In this document: positions 1 through 7,479 of the stretch, in pieces
Numbering within the stretch: the first letter of the stretch is position 1
Layout: the number at the start of each line of letters is the position of its first letter
NCBI GenBank assembly: GCA_910588795.1
Contig: CAJURI010000076.1
Span: forward strand, 1-10,672
DNA from: an uncultured Duncaniella sp.
GTDB taxonomy: Bacteria; Bacteroidota; Bacteroidia; Bacteroidales; Muribaculaceae
Length of the DNA: 10,672 nucleotides
Direction: 5' to 3'
Program-made: the position numbers and the translations under genes
The notes under the pieces: generated by a model
Told to the model about the DNA's origin: nothing
Seen by the model: only the letters and a program-made list of their open reading frames with translations
Database searches by the model: none

Positions 1-21
1 TTTGTGTTTTACAACATGTTA

Positions 22-56
22 TAAAAAGAGGGTGAGCCTATTTTGACACACCCTCC
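22..56 (-). terminator. Rho-independent terminator of the susCD operon
   Basis: Read on the minus strand there is a 7-bp perfect stem (GAGGGTG at 49-55 pairing with CACCCTC at 28-34). Its 14-nt loop can add one more G-C pair, and the stem is followed at once by TTTTTAT. A GC-rich stem with a T run is the standard intrinsic terminator layout. It lies about 110 bp past the SusD-family stop codon and in the right orientation to end the susC-susD transcript. This suggests that the operon holds only these two genes. Confidence 0.85.
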
Positions 57-79
57 CTATCAACTTAGAGAAACGAGAA

Positions 80-99
80 TTTCAACTTGGTTGTTGAAA
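80..99 (-). other. Small hairpin in the susD 3' untranslated region
   Basis: A 7-bp perfect inverted repeat (TTTCAAC at 80-86, GTTGAAA at 93-99) with a 6-nt loop lies between the SusD stop codon and the terminator. It has no following T run, so it is not itself a terminator. It could be a 3'-end stability element or chance in AT-rich DNA. Confidence 0.35.
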
Positions 100-163
100 A
101 ACCGTATGGTTGTTTATGAATTTTGTTGCGTTATTTCTATTGTATATTTCGCAATGCCCCCGC

Positions 164-2260
164 TTACTTGGCGGCAGTCTCAAACTTCTCAAGACCCGAG
201 GTAGGTGTCTGTCCGTAACCGTTGTCGCCATACTCGTCGGCATTGAGTATCTGCTGGAGGAATTCTGACGATACGGGACGGTTGTACATATATTTCTTAA
301 ATGATTTTGCTGCACGCGGGTTGCCGATGGGAAGTCGTCTTTCAAAAGCGTTGTGACGCTTCAGGAGAAGCCAGCGGTTGAACTCGCCGCACATTTCACG
401 GGCGTATTCATCAAATATATCGTCCTCGGTTGCGGTGGCAAGTTTCCAGTCGCTTTCGGGCACACCCGGACGGGCGGCACGCTTGCGAAGATCATTAAGA
501 TATCCGGCAGCTACAGTCCCGTGTCCAAGCATCTGCTCGGCCTCGGCTGCTATCAGATATACCTCAGCCATACGCATTATGAACATGTCACCGGTTTTGA
601 TCTGAGCTTCTGAGCCCCAGAAGGCTCCGTTGTATGACCAATTGAATTTGCTGAGCGACGGGCATGCGCTTGCGCGTGTAAGACCGTTTCCTACAGCCGG
701 TGGATTGGCGGCGGCAGAACCGTTTGCGACATTTCCGTAAGTGATATTATTGCTGCCGTAAAGATCCTCAAGGACTACAACGGCATAGCGGCATTGGGCT
801 TTTTCAGATGCTGACAGCGGTTTGTGCACAAATACGGTGTTGAAACGGTTGTCATCAAGTGCTACAGGATAAGGCACTGCATAAGCCTTTGTCGAGCCGC
901 ATGTTGTCGGATCATTAACCTGATCTCCTGACGATGCTACGGACAGCAGGTCCTCTTTCTTTCCTGTGGTCACACCTTTGGGCCAGATCTTTGCCGGATA
1001 TTGGTTGCCTCCGAATGTCGATGCGATACCGTCGCAATCGGCGAACGGATATATGATTTCTTCCGCATGTGAGGGATCTATGCCATATTTGTTACACAGG
1101 TCTGCAGTTAGCTTTTTTTGACCCTTGCTATACTTGACCCAGCCGCATTGAACCATGGAGTAGTCACCGTAGGCATACACGAAAGAGTATTCCCAGCGTC
1201 TGTCCCATTCGGGATTGAAGCAGTACATCAGATATTTTGAAGGTACAAATGTCTGGGCATTGATGCGGCCATAGAAATAATGTGTGCCTTTTTTTGTCGG
1301 ATTCTGGTTGAACAGGTCGTCAAACACACCTCCGCAGGAATATGCGAACAGTTTGTTGCGGCGGGTTGTCTTGCTCCACGCTTCGCTGTCGGCACTTGCT
1401 CCGGCTGCTATAAACAATGCTTCACGGTTTGTGCGGTTGTTTGCGTCGGCCCACATGTCAGCGATATCTGTGTAGAGATGTGCGTTGTAGGATGCAGCAT
1501 TGGTTATGAGATTCTCGGCTGTTCTTGCTGCAAGTCCCCAATACTGGTTCGAATCACCGTACTTTGTGAGTCCTGCTCTTTGGGCATATGCTCTTGCAAG
1601 CAGACCGAGGGCTGTCTTTTTGGTTACACGTGCGCGGTTGCCTTCGAAAGGTTCTACGCCAAGATCAGGTTCAGCTTCGGTAAGATCCTTGAAGATCTGG
1701 TCGTAGAAATCTTTCTCGCTTGTTCGTGTCGGGTACAGGTCAACGACATTTGTGAGACCTGCGGCTGACTCCATGTTGAGAGTCACAGGGCCGAAGTTTG
1801 ATACAAGGAGAAAATTATAGAATGCGCGAAGCACCTTTGTCTCGGCTACGAGCACCTTTATGGCGTCTTCATTGCCGTTGGGATCCTCGATCTGTGACGC
1901 TGTGTTTATGACAGTGTTGCAATTGGCTATCATTGCATAGCATTGCTTCCACAGCTTGCTCGTGGAATTGTTGTTTGGCGCGTAATTCTCATAATTGATA
2001 TCCGAGCGGTATCCGTCGCCATTGCCGCTTGTCTGCCACAGGTCTGTGCCACCCTCGGAGGATATGAGCCAGTCCGACGCTGTGTAAAGTTCGTCATTGA
2101 GGGTGGAATATGAGTATGCCTGCATGCCTTTCCAATCGTTGAACAGATTGATGTTGGCATCTCCACCGGCAGGATTATCTTCTGTCAGCTCGCATGAGGT
2201 GGTCATAAGTGCGGCCACTGTAAGCATCGGAAGTGCGAAAAATTTAATATATTTTTTCAT
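164..2260 (-). CDS. SusD/RagB-family surface nutrient-binding lipoprotein
   Basis: This gene encodes a 698-residue SusD-family lipoprotein, the surface lid that binds a nutrient (usually a glycan, sometimes a peptide) and closes over the partner SusC channel. The N-terminus MKKYIKFFALPMLTVAALMT is a lipoprotein signal peptide, with the likely lipidated cysteine at residue 23 in TTSC. Acidic residues follow it, as in many surface-exported Bacteroidetes lipoproteins. Residues about 35-235 match the SusD-like N-terminal helical region, with landmarks ETKVLRAFYNF near 140-150 and ARVTKKTALGLLARAYAQ near 210-227. Residues about 557-690 match the SusD/RagB C-terminal domain, with RMAEVYLIAAEAE, then CGEFNRWLLLKR, then the NRP-x-SSEF and QxxxxDEYGDNGYGQ region. 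I chose the ATG at 2260 because it starts the signal peptide directly; another in-frame ATG lies 12 bp upstream at 2272. The protein is longer than the roughly 500-600 residues typical of the family, with the extra length in the middle (about 300-550), where ligand-contacting loops usually lie. The gene starts 20 bp after the susC-like stop. The family is certain; the substrate is unknown. Confidence 0.96.
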   Translation of the reverse strand: MKKYIKFFALPMLTVAALMTTSCELTEDNPAGGDANINLFNDWKGMQAYSYSTLNDELYTASDWLISSEGGTDLWQTSGNGDGYRSDINYENYAPNNNSTSKLWKQCYAMIANCNTVINTASQIEDPNGNEDAIKVLVAETKVLRAFYNFLLVSNFGPVTLNMESAAGLTNVVDLYPTRTSEKDFYDQIFKDLTEAEPDLGVEPFEGNRARVTKKTALGLLARAYAQRAGLTKYGDSNQYWGLAARTAENLITNAASYNAHLYTDIADMWADANNRTNREALFIAAGASADSEAWSKTTRRNKLFAYSCGGVFDDLFNQNPTKKGTHYFYGRINAQTFVPSKYLMYCFNPEWDRRWEYSFVYAYGDYSMVQCGWVKYSKGQKKLTADLCNKYGIDPSHAEEIIYPFADCDGIASTFGGNQYPAKIWPKGVTTGKKEDLLSVASSGDQVNDPTTCGSTKAYAVPYPVALDDNRFNTVFVHKPLSASEKAQCRYAVVVLEDLYGSNNITYGNVANGSAAANPPAVGNGLTRASACPSLSKFNWSYNGAFWGSEAQIKTGDMFIMRMAEVYLIAAEAEQMLGHGTVAAGYLNDLRKRAARPGVPESDWKLATATEDDIFDEYAREMCGEFNRWLLLKRHNAFERRLPIGNPRAAKSFKKYMYNRPVSSEFLQQILNADEYGDNGYGQTPTSGLEKFETAAK

Positions 2261-2280
2261 CGTGATAATCATGAAAGTGA

Positions 2281-5200
2281 TTAGAATGTAAGGTTAAGAC
2301 CGAATACGAGTTGACGGGTGAGAGGATGATTGAAGTTGCCCATCTGCTCCGGATCGTAGCCTTTGAGAATATCATTCTTTGCGACAATAATCGGGTTTGT
2401 TACGGTTCCGTAGAGACGCAGGTTCTGGATACGGAGCATATCGCATACATTCTTTGGCATTGTGTAGCCGAGTGTGATATTCTTTACTTTGAAGAATGAG
2501 CCGTCTACCCAATAGATCGATTCGTTACCGGTGGCTTTCTGCCAGTTGCGTTCTGAATTGAGGGCCGGGAATTCGTTGGACGGGTTCTCGGGTGTCCAGT
2601 AATTGAAGTGTTCGGGGAAGCTGCCTCCATGACCGGTGTACCATCCGATAGGCTCGTAACGGAACATCTGACCGTAGCGGAACATCATGTACACACTGAG
2701 GTCAAACCATTTCCACCTGAAATTATTCTGAAGTCCGAGCTGCCAGTCGGGGGTCTCATGTCCGATTATGACTCTGTCGTTGTCATTGATCTTATATGGG
2801 TTGTTGGCGTCGTAAGTCTTGACTTCCGGATTACCATTTGCGTCATAGGTGGTCTTTTCCCACACACCTTCGCTCACGCGACGCATGTTCGGGATATTTA
2901 CTTTAATTTCGCCCGGACGCGCTCCGAATACTTTTGCATCAGCCTCTTCGTTCAATTGCCATATTCCTGCAAATTCATGCTGGCGATAGGATTTGACGGG
3001 ATCTCCGATATGAAGGGTGTAGTCTGTGCCGACATTAGCGATGTATTCGGTAGCATTTCTTCCCAGGGAGGTGACTTGTTCTTTATTGGTGGAGAATGTC
3101 AGGGTTGTCGACCATCCGAAATCTTTGGTGTCGAAATTATGGGATGTGATCGAGAGCTCGAAACCTTGGTTACGTGTCTCGGCTATGTTGCGGTTCATAT
3201 TGTAGAGGGTAGATGCGTTGTATCCACCGTTGTTGACCGGTATTGCCTGTTGCCATATCACACCGCTGGTATTGGTGACATAGTATTCGGCAGCGAGATC
3301 GATGCGGTTGTTGAGAAGCCCGAGATCGACACCGAAGTTCCAGCTCTTTGAACGTTCCCATGTAAGATCCTTGTTGGTGATAGGATTGGGATATACGGTT
3401 ATGTCGGTAAGCACATCGCCAAGGCCCATCTGTCCGGTGGTAAGGGATGACCATGAAGCGTAAGGCTTGAGGCCGGCGTCACCTGTCTCGCCATAGCCGA
3501 TGCGGAGTTTGAGATTGCTCATCCAGTCGCGGGTCGATTCCATGAAGCTTTCATCGGAAATGCGCCATCCTGCCGAGAATGCAGGGAATGTTGCCCAATG
3601 ACGTCCGGCAGCGAGCACGGAGTCTCCGTCGCGGCGCACAGAGGCCGAGAAAAGGTATTTGCCCATGAGAGTGTAGTTGAGACGTGCAACATAGCCCATG
3701 CGCTTGTGCATTGTATAGCCTGAACCGACTGTCGGTTTGGGATCCTTGGCTATGCCGAGGTTTGTCCAATACTGTTTGTTGGATGCAATGCTTGTAGCGT
3801 ATGCACTTGTGTTGTCATATTGGCTTGAGCTCCATGTGGTCACACCTGTGACGGTGAATTCATGGATGTCGGCAAGCTTAAAATTATATGTAAGGATGTT
3901 TTCCCATGTATAACCCCAGTCAAACGAGTTCTGCTTGTCGGCTGTGACAACCTTCTGAAAATCGCTGTTGGGTGCACCCAAGGCCGCGCTGCCTGCCTTG
4001 TTATAGTAGTTCCAAGATCCGTAGCCAAGATACTTGTTGGTGTTGGAATAGTTGAAATTGCCGCTGAGACGTGACTCGAATGTCAATCCTTTCAAGGGGT
4101 TGATCCGGATGTAAGGCTGTACATAGAGACGGAGGTTGCGGGACGTGTTGCGGTAATTTTCCTTATTGTCAAGCAACAGGTTTATCTGGTCTGTGTTTTT
4201 TGTCAGAGGAAATGGTTTGAGTGAACCGTCCTCATTATAAAGTGTACCGAACGGATCGGAGCGGAGACCGTCGTTAAGATGACTGTCGGCCTGATTGCGG
4301 TCTGTGTAAGATCCCTGTACATGTACACCTCCTGTAAGCCAGTTGTTAAGTTTGGTGTTGAGCCTTACTGAAGTGGAGTACACTTTGTAATCGGAGTTTC
4401 TGTACTGTCCGGTCACGTCATTGTAGTTGAGGGAGAAATAGGCCTGTGTCTTCTCGGTGCCGCCTGACATGGACAGAGAGTAGTTCTGTGTGATGCCTGT
4501 GCGGAGGAGCTCGTCTACCCAATCGATTGTTTCTCCGCGGGCGAGTGCTTCCTTGTAGGCTGCAAGATCTGAATCGTCAGGAACTTCTTTGCCGCCATAT
4601 TTGTAAGCGAGCTCACGGGTGCGGATATTCTCTTCAGGTGAGGTCATTTTAGGAACCGATGCCCAGCCGTTGATACCTACATAGGCATCGAAATTGACTT
4701 TCATCTTACCTTCCTGTCCTTTTTTTGTGGTGATTATGATCACACCGTTGGAGCCTTCCGAACCGTAGACAGCTGTCGAGGATGCGTCCTTCAGCACCTC
4801 AATGCTCTCGATGTCGTTGGGGTTGATGGTGGAGTAATCACCGGGCATGCCGTCGATAAGGAAGAGAGGTTTGCCGCTGGCGGTGATTGATCGGTTACCG
4901 CGGAGCTGTATGTTAAGTCCGGCTCCAGGCTGTCCTGATGTCTGTGAGATGTCGAGACCTGCCACACGTCCCTGCAGAGCTGCCATGGGGTTGGCGGTTG
5001 GTGTCAGTGTGATTACGTCAGATTTTACTGATGATACTGCGCCTGTGAGGTCGCGCTTCTTTACTGTGCCATAGCCTACTACCACTACATCATCGAGCAC
5101 ATTGTTGTCGGGCTCCATCTTCACTTCGATGGGCGACTGCCCTGTGACCGTCACGGTCTGGGTCTTGTAGCCGATGTAGGAGAACTGTAGCTGTGCCCCC

Positions 5201-5496
5201 TTGGGGACGCTGAGAGTGAAATTGCCGTCAAGATCGGTTGCGATTCCTGTCTTTGTGCCGACCTCTATTACCGATACGCCGAGCATCGGCTCGCCGGTCT
5301 CGTCAATGACGGTTCCTGAAATCTGTAGCTTTTGATTAACTTGCTGAACAGCAGGAGATTTTACCCCCCCCATTATATCTGCGGAGTATGCTTCCATAGA
5401 AGCTCCCCCGATGAGAGCGACGGCGAGAATGCCGCCTGCCAGAGTCTTGTCCACGCTTCCTGTGAGCATTGACAGACCTTTAGGGATTTGTTTCAT
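2281..5496 (-). CDS. SusC/RagA-family TonB-dependent outer-membrane transporter
   Basis: This gene encodes a 1071-residue TonB-dependent channel that imports a nutrient delivered by its SusD partner, using energy from inner-membrane TonB-ExbBD. A signal peptide occupies residues 1-39 (hydrophobic core near 20-32, probable cleavage after AYSA). A carboxypeptidase-D-regulatory-like beta domain follows at about 57-130 (ISGTVIDETGEPMLGVSV, DLDGNFTLSVPKG, LQFSYIGYKT). The TonB box region is DDVVVVGYGT at 135-144. The plug spans about 146-260, with LFLIDGMPGD, SIEVLKDASSTAVYGSEGSN and GVIIITTKKG. The rest is the 22-strand type beta-barrel, ending in the typical aromatic C-terminus LVFGLNLTF. There is no N-terminal STN domain, so it is not expected to signal to a FecR/FecI-type anti-sigma pair. 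The ATG at 5496 is preceded by an AT-rich leader and a strong promoter. An 8-G run covers codons 42-45, just past the signal peptide. The substrate cannot be inferred from sequence alone. Confidence 0.97.
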   Translation of the reverse strand: MKQIPKGLSMLTGSVDKTLAGGILAVALIGGASMEAYSADIMGGVKSPAVQQVNQKLQISGTVIDETGEPMLGVSVIEVGTKTGIATDLDGNFTLSVPKGAQLQFSYIGYKTQTVTVTGQSPIEVKMEPDNNVLDDVVVVGYGTVKKRDLTGAVSSVKSDVITLTPTANPMAALQGRVAGLDISQTSGQPGAGLNIQLRGNRSITASGKPLFLIDGMPGDYSTINPNDIESIEVLKDASSTAVYGSEGSNGVIIITTKKGQEGKMKVNFDAYVGINGWASVPKMTSPEENIRTRELAYKYGGKEVPDDSDLAAYKEALARGETIDWVDELLRTGITQNYSLSMSGGTEKTQAYFSLNYNDVTGQYRNSDYKVYSTSVRLNTKLNNWLTGGVHVQGSYTDRNQADSHLNDGLRSDPFGTLYNEDGSLKPFPLTKNTDQINLLLDNKENYRNTSRNLRLYVQPYIRINPLKGLTFESRLSGNFNYSNTNKYLGYGSWNYYNKAGSAALGAPNSDFQKVVTADKQNSFDWGYTWENILTYNFKLADIHEFTVTGVTTWSSSQYDNTSAYATSIASNKQYWTNLGIAKDPKPTVGSGYTMHKRMGYVARLNYTLMGKYLFSASVRRDGDSVLAAGRHWATFPAFSAGWRISDESFMESTRDWMSNLKLRIGYGETGDAGLKPYASWSSLTTGQMGLGDVLTDITVYPNPITNKDLTWERSKSWNFGVDLGLLNNRIDLAAEYYVTNTSGVIWQQAIPVNNGGYNASTLYNMNRNIAETRNQGFELSITSHNFDTKDFGWSTTLTFSTNKEQVTSLGRNATEYIANVGTDYTLHIGDPVKSYRQHEFAGIWQLNEEADAKVFGARPGEIKVNIPNMRRVSEGVWEKTTYDANGNPEVKTYDANNPYKINDNDRVIIGHETPDWQLGLQNNFRWKWFDLSVYMMFRYGQMFRYEPIGWYTGHGGSFPEHFNYWTPENPSNEFPALNSERNWQKATGNESIYWVDGSFFKVKNITLGYTMPKNVCDMLRIQNLRLYGTVTNPIIVAKNDILKGYDPEQMGNFNHPLTRQLVFGLNLTF
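5364..5371 (-). repeat. 8-bp poly-G tract within the susC-like coding region
   Basis: The coding strand reads ATG GGG GGG GTA at codons 42-45 of the SusC-family gene, giving eight consecutive G residues (eight C on the plus strand). It sits just after the predicted signal-peptide cleavage site. Slippage by one base would shift the frame early and abolish the transporter. Whether the tract actually varies cannot be told from one sequence. Confidence 0.9.
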
Positions 5497-5550
5497 GGTT
5501 AATAATTATTGATGAATATAGGAATATTTAAGGATTTTGACATTATTCTG

Positions 5551-5582
5551 CAAATGTAAGTACTTTTTTTCAATAATGCAAA
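5551..5582 (-). promoter_or_regulatory. Bacteroidetes-type promoter for the susCD operon
   Basis: On the minus strand a -33 element TTTG (5579-5582) is followed by exactly 20 bp and then TACATTTG (5551-5558). The latter is a full match to the Bacteroidetes -7 consensus TAnnTTTG, recognised by the primary sigma factor SigABfr. Transcription should begin around 5543-5547, leaving a leader of about 50 nt before the susC-like ATG at 5496. The SusCD pair therefore has its own promoter rather than depending on the genes upstream. Confidence 0.82.
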
Positions 5583-5606
5583 AAAATATTAATATATGAC
5601 TTACAC

Positions 5607-5640
5607 TTGTAATTTTCCCTTGTATTTTCCTTGTAATTCA
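5607..5640. repeat. Three near-direct repeats upstream of the susC promoter
   Basis: On the plus strand the units read ttgtaattttccc (5607-5619), ttgtattttcc (5620-5630) and ttgtaattca (5631-5640), with starts 11-13 bp apart, close to one helical turn. The last unit overlaps the stop codon of the ABC-F gene. The array ends about 25 bp upstream of the -33 element, where an activator could bind. A binding role is inference only; the DNA is AT-rich and the units are imperfect. Confidence 0.5.
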
Positions 5641-7437
5641 TGCCAGCTCGGAGAGTTCGAGCCATCTCAGCTCCTTCTCGTCGAGCAGTTCCTTCAGTTC
5701 GCTGTATCGGGCGGCCTTGTCAGCTATGTCGGGAATATTCTCGCCGGAGTTGAACAGGGCTTCCAGCTCGTTCTTTTCGGCTGTCAGGCTGTCGATCTCG
5801 GCAGTCAGTGCCTCATACTCCTTGCGCTCCTTGAATGTCATGCGCCTGGGGCGTTCCACGCTCTCGCTGCGGCGCGATGGGGCGGCGGCCTTGGGCTGCT
5901 GTTTATTCGCGGCCTCAAGTGTCTGGGCTGCCTTAAGCTCTTTCAGGTAGTTGCGGTAATCGGTGTAGTTGCCCGGGAAATCCTTTATCACGCCGTTCCC
6001 TTCCATTACAAAGAGATGGTCCACTATCGAGTCAAGGAAGAACCGGTCATGGGATATCACTATCACGCACCCTTTGAAATTGCGGAGGTATTCCTCAAGG
6101 ATCCCGAGGGTCATTATGTCGAGATCGTTGGTAGGCTCGTCGAGTATGAGGAAATTGGGCTGTGTGATGAGAACCGCGGCAAGGTTGAGGCGGCGCATCT
6201 CTCCTCCGCTGAGTGTGGAGATATATTTCTGCTGGTCGGCCGGTGAGAACAGGAAGCGTGTGAGAAACTGCATGGGGGTGTAGTGGGTGGTGCCGTTGAT
6301 CACCACATCCTCCGTGATATCGGTGATGGCGTCGATCACACGTTTCCCTTCGGGGAGGTTGATACCCTCCTGCGAATAGTAGCCGAAACGCACGGTCTCC
6401 CCCACATTCCATTCCCCGGAGTCCTGGCGCACGATCCCCTGAAGCATCTTTATGAACGTGGATTTCCCCACGCCGTTCTCTCCGACTATCCCCACCTTCT
6501 CATATCGGGCGAACATGTAGGTGAAATCGTCGAGTATCACCTTGTCGCCGAAACGTTTCGACACTCCCTTGGCCTCGAAGATCTTCGACCCTATGTAGGA
6601 CGACTTCACCTCGTCGGGGTCGATGTTGCGCTCGTCATAGCGCACCGATGCGCGCTCCTTGAGATCATAGAAGGCATTTATGCGGTAACGGGCCTTCCCC
6701 GCGCGTGCCTGAGGCTGCCGGCGCATCCATTCCTGCTCTTTGCGCAGGGTGTTCTTCACCTTGGCAAGCTCGCCGGTGAGGGCCTCGATGCGTTCGGCAC
6801 GCCGGCGCAGGTAGCTGTCGAAGTTCCCCTCGTAGGTGAATATCTGCTTCATGTCTATCTCGATGATCTTGTTGCACACACGGTCAAGGAAATAGCGGTC
6901 ATGCGTGACCATGAGCAGGGTGACGCGCTGGCGTGAGAGATAGTTCTCGAGCCATTCCACGGTCGGAATGTCGAGGTGGTTGGTAGGCTCGTCGAGTATG
7001 AGCAGGTCAGGGGCTCCGAGAAGCACCCGTGCCAGGGCCGCGCGCTTGATCTGCCCCCCTGACAGGTGGTCTACGCTCTGCCCGGCGTCATTTATGCCGA
7101 GCTGTGACAGCATCTGCCTCACGCGGTCCTCGCGGTTCCACTCCTCATGGTCGTTCTCATGTAGGGCGGGAAGCAGATTGCTCATAAGCGATGTCCCGGG
7201 CTCGAATACCGGAGTCTGGTCAAGGAAGCCTACGCGCAGGTCGTTGCGGAATGTGACAGTCCCGCTGTCGGGAGCCTCCCGGCCTGACAGAAGGCGCAGA
7301 AGGGTTGATTTGCCCGTGCCGTTCTTGGCTATGATGCCTATCTTGTCGCCTTCGTTGACCCCGAAGGTGATGGAGTCGAACAGCATGCGGTCTCCGTAAC
7401 TCTTGGTCAGGTCCTCGACCTGCAGGTAAGGTTTCAT
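5638..7437 (-). CDS. uup: ABC-F family ATPase, Uup-like
   Basis: This gene encodes a 599-residue soluble protein with two ATP-binding cassettes and no membrane segments, the ABC-F arrangement. ABC-F proteins act on ribosomes, and Uup is also linked to DNA-repair and transposon-excision phenotypes in E. coli. Cassette 1 has AKNGTGKST (37-45), LSGGQ (125-129), LLILDE (145-150) and switch His179. Cassette 2 has GENGVGKST (319-327), LSGGE (409-413), FLILDE (429-434) and His463. Between them lies the charged helical linker (about 205-262), whose KEQEWMRRQPQARAGKARYR segment resembles Uup more than EttA or antibiotic-resistance ABC-F proteins. A basic, Ala/Pro-rich stretch (about 500-535) leads to a C-terminal coiled coil (535-599), as expected for the Uup DNA-binding tail. 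The first Gly of Walker A in cassette 1 is Ala37; the rest of that motif is intact. The ATG at 7437 is the natural start, and the gene lies 42 bp after the GTPase gene with no promoter visible between. ABC-F is certain; the Uup subgroup is likely. Confidence 0.93.
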   Translation of the reverse strand: MKPYLQVEDLTKSYGDRMLFDSITFGVNEGDKIGIIAKNGTGKSTLLRLLSGREAPDSGTVTFRNDLRVGFLDQTPVFEPGTSLMSNLLPALHENDHEEWNREDRVRQMLSQLGINDAGQSVDHLSGGQIKRAALARVLLGAPDLLILDEPTNHLDIPTVEWLENYLSRQRVTLLMVTHDRYFLDRVCNKIIEIDMKQIFTYEGNFDSYLRRRAERIEALTGELAKVKNTLRKEQEWMRRQPQARAGKARYRINAFYDLKERASVRYDERNIDPDEVKSSYIGSKIFEAKGVSKRFGDKVILDDFTYMFARYEKVGIVGENGVGKSTFIKMLQGIVRQDSGEWNVGETVRFGYYSQEGINLPEGKRVIDAITDITEDVVINGTTHYTPMQFLTRFLFSPADQQKYISTLSGGEMRRLNLAAVLITQPNFLILDEPTNDLDIMTLGILEEYLRNFKGCVIVISHDRFFLDSIVDHLFVMEGNGVIKDFPGNYTDYRNYLKELKAAQTLEAANKQQPKAAAPSRRSESVERPRRMTFKERKEYEALTAEIDSLTAEKNELEALFNSGENIPDIADKAARYSELKELLDEKELRWLELSELA

Positions 7438-7479
7438 GTGGCTTATCAGTGTGGGGGGAAAGCGGGTTGTCGGTTATGT

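Noticed and set aside
1280..1768. 162-codon Cys-rich plus-strand frame
   Set aside because: It is antisense to the SusD-family gene. The Cys richness reflects complementary codons rather than a real protein.
2608..3351. 247-codon open frame on the plus strand
   Set aside because: It lies wholly antisense to the SusC-family barrel, has no recognisable domain, and arises from codon bias on the other strand.
5597..5616. TTACACTTGTAA palindrome as a terminator for the ABC-F gene
   Set aside because: The 2-nt loop and weak AT stem cannot form a stable terminator hairpin. No convincing terminator was found in this gap.
5596..6936. Two plus-strand frames of about 216 codons antisense to the ABC-F gene
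   Set aside because: The minus-strand ABC-F protein is full length with all motifs; these frames show no family features and are shadows.
7438..7479. Separate promoter for the ABC-F gene
   Set aside because: The 42-bp gap contains no TAnnTTTG element on the minus strand; co-transcription with the GTPase gene is simpler.
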